Positions 1 through 12,260 are shown, counted from the stretch's first letter. The stretch is DNA of 64,000 nucleotides from Cryptomeria japonica (GCF_030272615.1 NC_081412.1:341311370-341375369), one strand, 5' to 3'. Program-made: numbers and translations. The notes: a model not told the origin generated them from the letters alone.

Positions 1-66
1 ATGTTTTGTGATGAGCAAGGTTTTGTTGTCTTAAACAGTTACTCTATTCCCTTTGGTTTAGCATAG

Positions 67-340
67 GCAGGAAAGGTGTAAAAGGAGCACAACCAGGTCC
101 AGTTCTCTGTTGGATGGAACGAGTGAAAATCGCAGTAGGATCTGCAAAAGGGCTTGAGTATCTCCATGAAAAGTTACAACCACCAATAATTCACCGTGAT
201 ATTAAGTCAAGCAATGTCTTACTTTTTGATGACTACTTGGCAAAGATTGCTGATTTTGATCTGTCTAATCAAGCTCCTGACATGGCTGCACGACTTCATT
301 CCACTCGTGTCCTTGGAACATTTGGTTATCATGCTCCAGA
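67..340 (+). CDS. PTI1: PTI1-like protein kinase, one internal exon
   Basis: Internal exon of a receptor-like cytoplasmic serine/threonine kinase of the PTI1 family, which in angiosperms acts downstream of AGC kinases such as OXI1 in defence and stress signalling at membranes. Read through a split first codon, it gives [14 protein letters not shown], the segment before the catalytic core, then the catalytic loop HRD at 192-200 and the magnesium loop DFD at 252-260 (PTI1 proteins characteristically have DFD rather than DFG), followed by the activation segment up to HAPE. The left splice acceptor is AG at 65-66. The right donor is GTAAGT at 341, splitting the Glu codon after Pro. No stop or frameshift lies in the exon. 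The N-terminal exons lie off the left edge. The C-terminal half of the kinase domain was not found anywhere downstream. Family assignment is firm; whether the gene is intact cannot be judged here. Confidence 0.9.
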
Positions 341-1203
341 GTAAGTTCATGCTTTGGAACATAGTTTTGTTGCCTGAGAAATTTGTATCCTATAATGAAT
401 CCATATGGAGGAAACATTTTCAGTAGGACATTTAAAATTTCAATATTGAAATCGACTAGCAAAATTTAACTTCAATTTTGGTTTGCAATTTGGAAAATAA
501 AGCCTTACGGTTGTTTGAATAGACTAAGGAACTGTTTTTCTGAACGATTGACATGAATCAAATGTAACTCTTTTATAGATAATAGATAATGTTACAGTGG
601 CATAAAAACAGTGCTTTGTTTATGCTGGTAATTGAACGCATTTTATTGCTAAAAATGATTCATATTGGGTTTTTTTATGATAAAGTCTAGATCACTTTGA
701 GCTATTTGTTCAGATTTACTTAGGAACACTATGCACACCTGTGCATTCAAATATAGATATTATTTTACAAATAAAAGTCCTGGTACTGCAATCTGACAAT
801 GCTGAATACTACTTTTAATTATTATGATTTTTTTGTAGTTCTCTATAGCAATTTATTGCATATTTGGAAATCATGATTTTGACAACCCAAAAGATTAACA
901 CAGATTTGGGAGTTGGCCTAAGAAAAGAAAACAAACGGAAATTAATGCATTTAGAGAAATATAAGTCTATTCTGATTATCAATTTGTTATAATTCAAATA
1001 TTACATAGATCATGACCCTTGAACTCTCAAAATTTGAAACTGGAAGGTTTCAATGTCAAACAATACATTGTAATAATGTATTACTATAATTTTATGAATA
1101 ATAATGCTTTAACTGTTAACATGTGTCATAACAGCCAAATACAATGTAATCTTCTTCTTCCCCACCTAGTATTAGTTATTTTGAGCCAATATAAATTGGA
1201 ACC
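341..1203 (+). other. intron-like AT-rich sequence after the kinase exon
   Basis: Begins with a consensus splice donor GTAAGT. The rest is AT-rich with only short random reading frames. I see no kinase exon, element boundary or RNA gene in it. It is presumably the proximal part of a long intron of the PTI1-like gene. Confidence 0.5.
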
Positions 1204-1668
1204 TATGAGATTTTGCCAAGATCTAGAGGCAATGGAAAACACAAATAAGAGAGACAAAATATATGATAGGAATAAACTGTATTTTATCAAGATGCAAAAT
1301 ATGATCAACTAGATCATTACAAGATGTTCAATGATTTCTCGTACAAACAATGTAGATGAGCCTGCTTATATAGGCAAGGCTATATGGATATGTGAGCACA
1401 CAAACATGACATGTGGCTCAAGAAGAAACAAGGGTAGGTAGGAAATAGGTGTGGTAGGTAGGAGAAACAATAAAATATTCCACATGAGGTGGAATGTAAC
1501 AACAAGATAAGATCAACACCATAAAAGGTGGAAATTCTCCTACACACTATCCCAATGTGGCACAAATACCCAAGTGTCTCATACCCAAACTACTATTAAA
1601 TGCATGTACCTAAGTAAACTTAAGTAAAGTGTAATAATATCCACGATGAATAATTATTTACACCAACA
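1204..1668 (-). mobile_element. probable solo LTR, Copia-like (minus orientation)
   Basis: In minus orientation the segment starts TGTTGGTGTAAATAATTATT and ends CTCATA. It is bracketed by the direct repeat GAACC at 1199-1203 and 1669-1673, a 5-bp target-site duplication. A promoter-like GCCTATATAAGCAGG lies inside on the minus strand around 1360-1375, as expected for an LTR of this size. The terminal CA is degraded to TA. No internal region or PBS is attached, so a solo LTR is the simplest reading. Superfamily is inferred only from the TGTTGG start and size. Confidence 0.5.
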
Positions 1669-1673
1669 GAACC

Positions 1674-2770
1674 ATTGTGGAATGATTCCTCGAGTATGCT
1701 TTCCTTCAATGCCTTCGCCACTCTTCTTTCTCCAATTCAGCCATACCTTCCCTAGTAAACAGGACATTTGCTTCTTTGAGAGCCAATCCAGAAATAGATT
1801 GATGTCATCTAAGTCAATGGTATGATGAAAGGACCCTTCATCTTTGTGGATCAAGGACAAAGGTTTGACTAGATAAAGACAAAGCTGCTGAGGCACTTCT
1901 GGGTCAATTTATTTCTATTCTTGGTGTGAATGTACTCAAATAGGCACCAATTGTGCTCACTCTCAGAAGTGCAACAAGGTTGTAATTAAACACAAATAGC
2001 TAGCCTCTAATGTTCTGGTGTGCCTCAAAACATCTTACCACAAGTCTACAAACAGATCACTTAAAAACAGGTAAGTAAAAGATGAAAAGTTATAACTTTC
2101 AAGTTTCTATTATCAAGCTAAAAATTGAAGGACTGATTCTCTATACAAAAACTTATGTTTGTTATTTTCGCTTACCCTAAGTATTTTCTCTACAGTTTCT
2201 TAAGAACACCTCATAAAAATTGTCTTCATGGCCTTCTTCCCATTTGTTTTTTGGAATATGGATAGTTCATCTAGGCATTGCTTAGTCACATCTGCTTAGA
2301 GAGAAGGAATTGAGGCTACAATACTCTACAAAGTGAGGAGTTGGAGGCAAATCATGTAACCCCCAATCACACAAGCTTCTTACTTTACATGTGCTCCCTC
2401 ATCAAACTAAGGAACCAAATGGTATTGTTTATAGTATCTTCAGACATACGTCTGATCCATCCAATCTTCTTAATGGTTACAATCATAAAATCCAAGAAAT
2501 GGACTGCGTCAAGCCTCCAAAAAATGGTAGGCTATAAGCACCCCCAAAGTTAGACTAACTTTGTTTCGATGTTAATATGTTGGTTAAGTATGATTTTATA
2601 TTGCTCTCCTTGAGATTAACCTTTTTAACTTGATTGTTCCAATTAGTGATTAGTTGCTTTTTGTAGACAATCACCTCTTGACTTTCTTGTATGACGATGT
2701 CTAAAATATTGGCATACCAAAACTTAATAATAATATTCATTGAAATAAATATTCCCTAAGTACTCATTGT
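1674..2770. other. unassigned, AT-rich
   Basis: Contains an 80-codon minus frame at 1654-1896 and a 70-codon plus frame at 2341-2553, neither of which I recognise. Probably intron or decayed repeat. No structural boundaries were seen. Confidence 0.3.
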
Positions 2771-3046
2771 CATGTTGTTGGTTGAAAATTTTGTACACTT
2801 GGGGAAATATACAAAATTGTGGTTTCAACCACAATGTTTGATTAAAACTCTCCTAATTAAGGGAAGGCTCCCCCTATCTAACTACAACTTTAAAAATAAA
2901 ATAGGATGGGACAGCAATCTTTGTTCTTCTTTCAAGAAAGACAGTATCCTTTTCTCTTCACAGAAAAGTGATAGCAATTCGATATAAAACAGCAGTAACA
3001 ACTTTCGAAATGAAATGAGAGAAAGGAAATGAAGTTTCCTGAAAGC

Positions 3047-3516
3047 TCAAAGACTTCCGTCACTTCCTTCGAGACGGGACAGCAATATCAAGCTCAAAGA
3101 CTTGATTATGTGAAGTCCTATCTACCCTTTTCTATACTAATTTTATCAATAACAAATTATAACAGCTCAAAGACTGGGATATCTTATTCTTTTCTACTTT
3201 AAAAAATGGGAAGTAGTATAAGCTCAAAGACTCACAGCTATTTCTCATAAAATCTACTTCTAAATTCTGTTACGAACAAGTGTAAGAACAAAGTCTTACA
3301 GCTTTTTCCCAATAGAACTTCTACTTTAACTAAATTAATCTTCAATACTTGCAGCTCAAAGACTGCAAATCAGATTCGATTAAGTTCTCAAAGAAACACT
3401 CGCAAGAAAGGAAATATGGGACATAAACTCAAGAATGTAGCACAAAGACTCAAAGCTTGAGCAATTTTCTTTTATTCCTTTCAATTCTTCAATTTCTACA
3501 TAAAAGCTCAAAGACT
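3047..3516. repeat. interspersed AGCTCAAAGACT motif cluster (solo LTR copy 1)
   Basis: The 12-mer AGCTCAAAGACT or a one- or two-base variant recurs about eight times (near 3048, 3090, 3163, 3219, 3281, 3352, 3440 and 3504) with irregular 40-90-bp spacing. The same series recurs in the second copy of this LTR at about 32055-32515. If the LTR is read on the minus strand, the cluster lies downstream of the TATA box, that is, in the transcribed R-U5 part. Confidence 0.75.
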
Positions 3517-5385
3517 TCTTTGCTGCAAATTTGACAGCGTTTTTGCTTGCTTTCAAAAAGATAAAGATTACAATAGACCCCTCAAGTATTTATAGGAGAG
3601 GAGTCATTAGAAAAAGGTGGGAGGATCCCAACTAACTTGAGAAATTCTCTCAACCACCAAGACTTATTCAATAACTAACTATGACTTATTTCAACTACAG
3701 TCCTAATTGAACACAACTTGTAGTTGCTTTACATATAATTACAAAAGTGCAAGTAATGAGTTAACTTGCAATTACAAAGTTATTTTTTTTTTACATGTAA
3801 CTTGTCAAAAAAAAATTACAAATGCATGACTAAAACTATTCTATGTGTCTAAAGACACGACTCTAACTTCATCATCCTTTGTCTGTGATGATCTTCATGT
3901 CGCTTCAGGATGCTAGAACTTGAAGTATTCTGGATCAGTGAAGGCATCTTGAACCGGAACGAGAATTTGCATCTTTAATGATCTTTGTGTCCTTGGCCAA
4001 AGTACTTCAACCTTATCTTCTTGCTTGGGGTAGTACTGGATTTTCAGGAGGGAAAGGGTTGCCTTCCTCTTTTCATGTTATGACCATCTTTGTCTTGAAA
4101 GCATTCTATGTTCTCAACCATGAATTGTTGTTGTATCTCTTCTTTGTATCATCCTCCAATCTTGAAATCTGCTTGCAAAATAAGGCCCATGCCTTAATCC
4201 ATTGATTTGGTAGATCGTGTGTGCAAACTGGACTGACAAGGGAAGAGATAAATTGATGCAAAAATGGGCTCACAAGTGAATTTTGGGTTTTGGAAGCTGC
4301 ATTAAATGTGTGGGAAAAACAAGAGCATTAACTTGCAATTGTGCAACTTCATATGCGTAATGGGTAAACACAAGTTTTCACTTGTAATTGGACCTTTAAA
4401 ACTCATTTTCAAGTGTTTTTTGAGTGCATTTAGGACCAATTTCGGGTTCTAGATGGCTGACTGCAGGTAGACTTGAAATGGGGAAAATGAATGAAGGTGT
4501 GAAATGAGTGGATGAAATGGTGGGAAAGGTATGTACGGATGATGGCAATGAATATGGATAAAAATAGAAGGATTTTGAGAATGTCGTCTTCAAGAAAATG
4601 GGAAGAACTTTCCACATGTAATCCGGTTCTAAAAACCCGATTTTGAAAGGATGGGTATTTCTCATCTTTGCAACTTGAAATTTCAACAAAAGATGGTTAA
4701 ATTCTTATTACCATAAGGGAAGAACAATTATTTTCATCCAATTCGTAATCGAGATTTAAAATCTCGAATATAAGTAAAGTGGTAAAATGGGGAAGAACTA
4801 TGCAATTCACAAATTGCTATCAAAGGGGAAAATCCTTTCACAAAACCGTTTTTTGGGGGCAAAACCAACATATTCACAAATTTACAACTAGAAAGGAAAA
4901 ACAAGAAGACAAGAAAACAAGAAAACGAAACAAGAAAAGAAAAGAAATCATACCTTGCTTCAAACTGAAATGCTAATTCAAAAGATGATCAATCTTTGAA
5001 AGAAGGGAGGAAAACTCTTAAATAGATATTAACCGTTTTCCAAAACCCTAGCCACGTTTTTACCAAAATGCCATGGGCAGAAAAACGCCTTCTAAAAGCA
5101 TGAAGAATCGGTCAAATAATAACTTCACCCTCCATGCCTAGATGAAAGAAGCCAAAACGAGTAGGAGAGGTATGATTCATGGCATTTGAAGAAGTAAAAT
5201 GTGGCATTTTCAAAAACATTTTTTGCTGTTAAAACGCCTTCAAACCAGCGAACAAATCCACCAAATGGCATGAGGAGTTTCAAAATGCATGAAAATAGTA
5301 AGGAAACTGAAACGCCTTTCTCCTTCCCAGATTTCTCCACAAAAATCGGTGGAAATTGTCAACAAAATCCTCCAATATTGCTGGT

Positions 5386-5700
5386 CGGGTTTTTGGGAAA
5401 GAAGAACGAGTTTTATTTTACACGTAATAGTGAAAATCGGGTTTTAATTCCCATATTACAAGTTTAAAATGTTACTTTTCTCTCAACAAGGTAAAATCGG
5501 GCTTTAGAAATCCAATTGCAAGTTTAAAGTTCCTCAATTTACACTTTATGGAGAAAATCGGGTTTTTTGGGCACAATAGCAAGTTTAAAATTGTCACTTT
5601 ATTCCATTTCTAAGCAAAATCGGGTTTTTTGGGCAAAATAGCAAGTTTAAAATGTCACTTTATTCCATTTCTAAGTAAAATCGGGTTTTGAAGAGAGATG
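5386..5700. repeat. degenerate tandem repeat with AAATCGGGTTTT core (copy 1)
   Basis: Roughly 60-70-bp units, each containing AAAATCGGGTTTT followed by GCAAGTTTAAAAT and a TCACTTTAT block, repeated about four times. The matching array in copy 2 (34360-34770) has more units, so the array has expanded or contracted between copies. In the proposed orientation it lies in U3, upstream of the promoter. Confidence 0.7.
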
Positions 5701-6284
5701 TGCAAGTTACAAATTACTTGTAAAAGGAAAATAAAATCCCTACAACAAGTTTTAACAACTTAACATATGTAATAAGGGTTTAAAATCCCTATTACATGCA
5801 AAAGACATTAAAATAGGGGTTTTAGAAAAGAATTACAAGTTATTTATAATAATGCAATTTAAAATTAACTTGTAACTTATCCAAAAAATCCCTATTATGA
5901 CTTAAAAAGCCAAAAAGCATCAAGGGGAAAATAAAAAGTAAGTTACAAGTTCTTTTTTCAATAAAGTGCACTTGTAATTAGCCAAAAATTTCCCTACAAA
6001 GACCAAAACAAAGGAAATCATTAAAACTTGCAATTCAAGGAAAATTTCCCACCTGCAGTCAGGGAGAAAAAACCCGAAATTGAAGGAAAGACATAGCAAA
6101 CGAACCCAGAATGCGATGAAATTTGAAACGTGGTTCGAGGATGGACTGAGGATTAAGCCAGTCTAAGGATTAGGCGAAATTCTGCCTCGGGAAGCGTGCC
6201 ATAGAGTAATTTTTTTTATTTTTTGACAAAAAAATTATGTAATGGTCCTTCATTTTTTAAAACAAAAATGAGGACAACGCATGT

Positions 6285-6660
6285 CCCATTTTTTTGTAAG
6301 ATTACTGGATGATCCTTGAGCCTATTTTCTATTACCCGTAGGCTTGGGAAAATAAATTAGTGAAATCACTTTGTAATAATTTGATGTATCCTATTGTATG
6401 TGCACCTAGATTAAATGCCCTTTGAGAATTATGTAATCAAGCTCTATTCCTTTTAAGTGTTGTTTGCCAAGGCTGTATGTATAGGGCTTCTTGAAGAGAA
6501 AAAGAAGATTCACATTTGTATTTTGGGTGGAAAGTGAGTGATCAATTACCCATTTAAATCTAACTCAAAGTTCAAGGACATCATGCAATTTTTATGATAT
6601 TTTCCCTCAAATAGATTGGACTGCCTATTTGTTTTTCTTTGGAGATTAGATGACGAAAAC
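6285..6660. other. unassigned spacer
   Basis: AT-rich non-coding sequence between the CATGT duplication of the solo LTR and the next LTR. No reading frame, terminus or RNA feature was recognised. It is not coding in any frame for the gypsy pol found to the right of 11342. Confidence 0.3.
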
Positions 6661-7420
6661 TGGTTTGGCAGGTTGGTGAGAGAGTTGGAAGGTGTCCCAA
6701 ATAAAGACCAAGTAATGATCACCAAAAGAACCAATTCAAAAGACCACAACCCGTGACTGTCCTAAGTCTCATGATGACTGTCACAGTTTGACAGTACTTT
6801 GTAACCACTGCACTTTACATGTTTAAGAGTGAACTTGGTGTTGAATTGGATATCAGAGGGTAGTAGGGTGTATTCTCATTTTCACCACTTGCATTTGAGG
6901 GGTTGAGAACAGTTTGTGTAATAATGACTGTCCCAAAGTACATGACTGTCATAAAACATGTCAAGACAGTCCTAATGAGCAGTGTACTGATTGTGAATGA
7001 AGAGTAACCATGTTGGGTTGGTTGGGTGGTAGAGTCTAGAGTAGGAGTGCTGTGAAGTCCTTGAAGGGATTTCCAAGAGTATATGTGGTTGGAGTAGTCT
7101 TTGTATGTTGGAATGGAGTTTGGAAGTCCTAATTGAGCATGTACTAGGGTGAGTGACTAGTAGGAGGTCATTATGGTGTTGGAGTGTTGGAGGACTTGGG
7201 GTTTGGATTCATACATGTTGGAAAGGTCTATGTGAGCATGTTCCAATGAGTGGATGAGGGCTAAGAAGCATGAGTGTGGTTTTCATGTATTGTACCTTGT
7301 GAATACTAATTACCTTGTGAGGGGTCCTGTGAGGCTTTAGAGGGTTATCACCTTATTGTATAGGTGAGTTGGGAGAAAGATCTCCCCCTATTGATTGAGT
7401 TCCTTGGATGCTCTACATCA
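6661..7420 (+). repeat. 5' LTR of the RT-less element
   Basis: Starts TGGTTTGGCAGG and ends CTCTACATCA, immediately upstream of the PBS. Homologous to 10571-11342. Contains repeated TGACTGTC/ACAGTCA words (around 6755-6800 and 6925-6970) that pair as short inverted repeats. Confidence 0.8.
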
Positions 7421-7423
7421 AAG

Positions 7424-7435
7424 TGGTATCAGAGC
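7424..7435 (+). other. primer-binding site, initiator tRNA-Met type
   Basis: TGGTATCAGAGC, three bases after the LTR end. This is the standard complement to the 3' end of plant tRNA-Met used by many gypsy and Copia elements. It fixes the plus orientation and the 5' LTR end. Confidence 0.9.
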
Positions 7436-7476
7436 AAGGTAGTAGATTCTTGAAGGGAGTCTGAGTATAAGGCAAG

Positions 7477-8991
7477 ATGCCTCCAAAAAGTGGATCAGCA
7501 GTTGCTAGGGAATTGAAAGCGCTGAAAGACAAGGTTGCAGCCTTAGAAGCCAGAGATAGGAGAAGAAGAACCAATGAAGTTGAGAGTGATCAAGAAGGAT
7601 AAGAGAATGAGAATGAAGCCCCTCAAGAGGTAGAGTTGGATCCGGAGGAAGCAAGGATAGTTAGGCTCCTGAAGGCAGTGAAGGCAGGTGACCACAAAGC
7701 AAAGGCAGATCTACCAATGTATTGTGGTAAATTAGATGGTGAAGAGCTCATTGATTGGATTGGAGCATTGGAAAATTACTTTGAATGTGAAGAAGTGGAA
7801 GAGAATCAAAAGGTGAAGGTGGCTAAATCTAGATTGAAAGGTCATGCCCTGTTATGGTGTGATTGTGTGCAAACGGATAGATGGAAGAAAGACAAGCCAA
7901 AGATTACTCCCTGGAACAAGATGGTGGAGAAGTTGAAAGGAAAGTTCTTGCCTAATGACTACAATGTTCAGTTATACAAAAGACTACAAAATATGAAACA
8001 AAAAGATAAGGATGTGCAAGCATACACTGAGGAATTTCATATGTTGGATATAAGAGCAACACATGAGGAAGATGATGAAGAGAAGGTGGCAAGGTATCTG
8101 AATGGGTTGAGGTATAACATTCAAGATGAACTTGGTCTCAAAACACCAAGAACAATAGAGGAGTGCTAGAAGTTGGCTATGAAGGCTGAGGAGAAGTTGC
8201 AAAGAAGGCAAGAGAGACAAGGAAGAGGTAGAGGAAACACTAACAGAGGAAGAGGAACAAGACAAACTTAAGAAGACCAAGGAGATACAAGCAAAGGTAA
8301 AGAGCAAGTTGCTGATTTTAGAGGAGGCTTTAGAGGAACAAGAGGCAGACTTGGAGGAGGAAGAGGTTCAACTACATTCACAGGAAGGTGCTACAACTGC
8401 AATGAAATTGGTCATCCAGCATTCAAGTGTCTAGAAAGACAAGGTTCATCATCAGGAGGTGACAAAAGAGGTGAGAAAAGGGTTCAACTTGTGCAAGAAG
8501 AGGATGAAGGAAGTGTCCATTCTCCAAGTCAAGGATGTGACCTAGAAGTTGGAGAGACATTGATGCTAAGAAGAATGCTATTGCAGGCATCCAAAGAACC
8601 ATTGTATAAGAAACCTCTCTTCAAAACCACATGTAAGTGTAAGAATAAGGTATGTAAGGTTGTAGTTGATTCAGGTTCTACTGAAAATATGGTTTCAAAT
8701 GAAATGGTTAGTAAGTTGAATTTACAAAGGATTCCTCATGAGTTACCATATAGGGTGTCATGGTTGAATGATAAGCAATCTCTTTTGGTTAATGAACAAG
8801 CCATTGTTGAGTTTTCTATTGGTGATTATAAGGATAAGGTGCTTTGTGATATTGTACCTATGGACTGTTGTCATTTACTTCTTGGAAGACCCTGGCAGTA
8901 TGATAGGCATGCATTGTATGATGGGAAAGAAAATACATATACTATAGATAAGGGAGAAAACATATACATTGTTTCCACTTCTAGAGGATGA
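7477..8991 (+). pseudogene. gag-pro: gag-protease reading frame, broken
   Basis: Start chosen at the first ATG after the PBS (MPPKSGSAV...). A short coiled, charged N-terminus is followed by a retrotransposon gag capsid-like domain (about 7690-8170). A CCHC zinc knuckle, CYNCNEIGHPAFKC, lies at about 8389-8430, and an aspartic-protease active site VVDSGSTENMVS near 8662-8697 with a downstream LLLGRPW strand. The frame carries stops at 7600 (TAA) and 8167 (TAG), and another TAA near 8268, so no full-length product can be made. The frame otherwise stays open to 8988. This is the plant gypsy gag and protease order. The RT that normally follows protease is absent. Confidence 0.85.
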
Positions 8992-10570
8992 TGAGGGTGC
9001 AGGTACAAAGAATAAGGTGATCATGCGTGGGCAGAAGGAACTTATACCGGTTGACAAGAGGGATCAGAGTGCTGTAGCAAACAAACTGAAAACAAAATCA
9101 AGTGTAAAGGATGAGTGGGTGGTTGATTGGCAAGCTAAGGTTTTGATTGGAATGGTAGTATGCCCTTTGGTTTAGGGTAAGGACATTAAACCATGTGAAA
9201 GTGCAGGTACAGAGGTACAAGATGCTGTTAAGACAGTGAATTTAATGACAGGTGTACAAGGACAGCTTGGTCACGGAGATGAAGAACATCATGCACATGA
9301 AGATGCAGTGAAGAAGGAGGTAAAGGACAGGGTTTCTCATCACAGTAAGTGTTTGTTTGAGTGGAGGAGGACAACCCAACGCCATGTTTCAGTCCAAGGA
9401 CAGTGGAGAGCCCTCAAACTGATTTGATCACAAAAGTGCAGTCCCATTTACAAACCAACAAGGATATGAGAAGGCAGCCACAACTTCAAGGCTTGAACCC
9501 ATGGAGCAGACCTGCAGATGATAAAGCATTTGGAGGGAATAATGGAGTGGATATCAGTCCTTACTCATGGGACATGAGTTCTTTTCTAGGGGGGTTGTAT
9601 GGTGCAGGAGCATCTAGGCTACCATCAAGCCTCTATGAGACAAATTTTGAATCTTTTGTGTTTTGAAGTATGAAAGTTGTAATAAGGTCTTGAAAGGCCA
9701 TATAAGATGTTATATGATGTAATAAGGTCATTGAGACTAATGGTTTGTATGTTGAGTCCTAATGGGGGCCATGTTGGCACATATTGACAAAATTGGCCTA
9801 ATGTGGAAAATATGTCTCAATAGGTCAAGTATGATGTTTGATGTTATGTAAGGGTCTTTATGGTCTATTTGGACCTATTTGTGTCATTGTTGAGTCATTG
9901 ATGTCATAGGTTGGGTCTAGGATTAAAGTTAGCCAAAGGTGCTTATGTTGTCCAAAAATTGCTCAAGCAACTTTTTGTGTTTAAAGGGGTGATTAGGTGT
10001 TGGCTAGTAGTGAAAGATCAAATGTTGGTTATAACCGTTGGGGAGGGCATGAAGACCATTAAATAAGCCTTTCCACGGCCTGAGTAAGGGTTGATATGTA
10101 TTGAGGAAGAAGACAATCAATAAAAATTTTCATTGTTTTCTGCACTTTTCCTGAGTACTACCACGTGACAGTCTGATAAGAGGCATTTTTCATCGGGAAA
10201 TTCATTAATTTTACACTGATTGACCATTGGAGATGAGAGAGGAATGAACTACCTCCGATTTGGCTTTTGTATCATTCAGTTTCATTGAGTTTTTAGAAAG
10301 ATATCTCAAATTTTGTAAAATCAGTCTAAACCCTTATCTAGGGTAAACCGAGAGTGTTAAAAAAATGCTTTTGTTTTGCTTTCATGTCAAATAAGCCACT
10401 CCAATGGGTGGAAATTCTTTGTACATATGTTTGTTCTATTTTCTATGTTTTGCAGGGTACCATGAAGCATTTGGCACGTGTAATCATGATGATAAAGGAC
10501 TGAAATTCTGTGTGTCAGTCTGAGAACACAGTGGTTTAATGAAGTTTGGATGAAGTAAGGGCATCAAAAG
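8992..10570 (+). other. internal region without recognisable pol
   Basis: Continues from protease with short open stretches (8969-9175, 9236-9427, 9361-9666) that I do not recognise, then becomes non-coding. At about 9760-9775 a purine run, AATGGGGGCCA, is followed by TGTTGGCACATATTG, resembling a polypurine tract next to an LTR start, but I could not find a partner copy. RT, RNase H and integrase motifs are not present. Confidence 0.4.
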
Positions 10571-11342
10571 TGGTTTGGCAGGATGGTGAGAGAGTTGGAA
10601 GGTGTAAGGAGGTGTCCCAAACAAAGACCAAGTAATGATCACCAAAAGAACCAATTCAAAAGACCACAACCCGTGACTGTCCTAAGTCTCATGATGACTG
10701 TCACAGTTTGACAGTACTTTGTAACCACTGCACTTTACATGTTTAAGAGTGAACTTGGTGTTGAATTGGATATCAGAGGGTAGTAGGGCGTATTCTCATC
10801 TTCACCACTTGCATTTGAGGGGTTGAGAACAGTTTGTGTAATAATGACTGTCCCAAAGTACATGACTGTCATAAAACATGTCAAGACAGTCCTAATGAGA
10901 AGTGTACTGATTGTGAATGAAGAGTAAGCATTATGGGCTGGTTGGTTGGGTATAGAGTCAAGAGTAGGAGTGTTGTGAAGTCCTTGAAGGGATTTCCAAG
11001 AGTATATGTTGTTGGAGTAGTCTTTGTATGTTGGAATGGAGTTTGGAAGTCCTAATTGAGCATGTACTAGGGTGAGTGACTAGTAGAAGGTCTTATAGTG
11101 TTGAAGTGTTGGAGGACTTGGGGTTTGGATTCATACATGTTGGAAAGGTCTATGTGAGCATGTTCCAATGAGTGGATGAGAGCTAAGAAGCATGAGTGTG
11201 GTTTTCATGTATTGTACCTTGTGAATACTAATTACCTTGTGAGGGGTCCTGTGAGGTTTTAGAGGGTTATCACCTTATTGCATAGGTGAGTTGGGAGAAA
11301 GATCTCCCCCTATTGATTGAGTTCCTTGGATGCTCTGCATCA
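10571..11342 (+). repeat. 3' LTR of the RT-less element
   Basis: Second copy of the 6661-7420 repeat, starting TGGTTTGGCAGG and ending CTCTGCATCA. It contains an extra TAAGGAGGTG relative to the 5' copy and scattered substitutions. The next base starts the coding sequence of a different gypsy RT domain. Confidence 0.8.
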
Positions 11343-12260
11343 CATGGGACATATATGGCCTAGCTTGAGTCCCTTTTCTTCTTCAATTGTTCTCATGAAG
11401 AAGGATAGGACTATGCGAATGTGCATTAACCACTATGCACTAAATAAAAAGAAGATTAAAACTTGTTTTGTTCTCCCTAGGATTGATGAGTTGTTGGATG
11501 AGCTACATGGAGTAATCCATTTTTTGAAGATTAATCTTTGATCTGGATACCATTAGATTAGAGTGAGAAAGCAAGATATACACAAAATGGAATTTAGGTG
11601 TCATTATGGGCACTGCAAGTTTCTAGTCATGCCATTCAGTTTGACTAATTGTCTTGCCACCTTTAAATCTTTCATGAACCACATTTTCAATAAAGTTGTA
11701 GAAGTTTCTTCTAGTATTTTTGATTACATTCTTATATACAACAAGACTTGGGAGGAACATTTGACGCATCCTAATCAAGTATTGGGTATCATGGAGGCAT
11801 AGTACTTGTATGCTAAGCCTTCCAAGTGTGAGCTTGGGATGACAAAGATTCTCTACTTGGGACATGTGATCAGTGGGAAATGGTGTTCAAGTTCATGAGG
11901 ATAAAATGTTGGCTATTCTGGATAGGCCACTGTCAAAGACATTGATAGAGAGGGGATTCTTTGGTTTGTGCAATTATTGTAGGAATTTTGTTAAGGTTTT
12001 TTCATAGCCTAGCGAACCTCTTACAAATCTCATCGAGAAGGGGGCTTTCAAATGGACAGATGAGGCTCAACGTTCATTTGACAAGCTCAAGGAGGTGATG
12101 AGTACTTGTCCTGTTTTAGCTTTACATAATTTCTCTCAACATTTTGTTTTGGAGTGTGATGGAGCAATGTTAATGCAAAACAGACATCCCATTGCCTACG
12201 AGAGCCAAAAGCTCTGAGATGCAAAGAGATTATATTCCATGTATAATAAGGAGATGCTCC

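Larger units (their letters stand above)
2776..6279 (-). mobile_element. 3.5-kb solo LTR, copy 1
   Basis: A 3504-bp unit starting TGTTGGTTGAAAATTTTG and ending GAGGACAACG, flanked by the exact 5-bp direct repeat CATGT at 2771-2775 and 6280-6284. A homologous copy with its own, different TSD lies at 31787-35404, which fixes both ends. The inverted termini are TGTTG...CAAC(A/G). The last base is G here and A in copy 2. There is no PBS, no coding region and no second LTR, so it is a solo LTR left after LTR-LTR recombination, or possibly a very short non-autonomous element. A strong TATA box on the minus strand (CTATAAATAC, 3586-3595) suggests minus orientation, with a very long U3 (about 3.6-6.3 kb) holding tandem repeats and a shorter R-U5. 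The parent full-length element is not in the window. Confidence 0.85.
6661..11342 (+). mobile_element. LTR-gag-protease-LTR gypsy-type element lacking RT
   Basis: Two direct repeats of about 760 and 772 bp (6661-7420, 10571-11342) bracket a tRNA-Met PBS, a gag-protease reading frame and about 1.6 kb with no recognisable pol. The repeats are very similar, with scattered substitutions and a 10-bp insertion. I found no matching target-site duplication: flanks are AAAAC on the left and CATGG on the right. The right flank is, to the base, the middle of another gypsy RT gene, so the outer boundaries may be recombinational rather than a simple insertion. As it stands it would be a non-autonomous element dependent on RT and integrase supplied by a partner. 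Confidence 0.7.

Noticed and set aside
3047-3516. CRISPR-like array of AGCTCAAAGACT repeats
   Set aside because: Repeats are only 12 bp, imperfect and irregularly spaced inside an LTR in plant nuclear DNA. There are no cas genes and CRISPR is not expected here.
7984-8307. 107-codon minus frame opposite gag
   Set aside because: Low-complexity Ser/Leu-rich shadow of the Glu/Arg-rich gag codons.
6656-11347. Clean insertion of the RT-less element with a 5-bp duplication
   Set aside because: Flanks AAAAC and CATGG do not match, and shifting the boundaries by a few bases did not produce a duplication.
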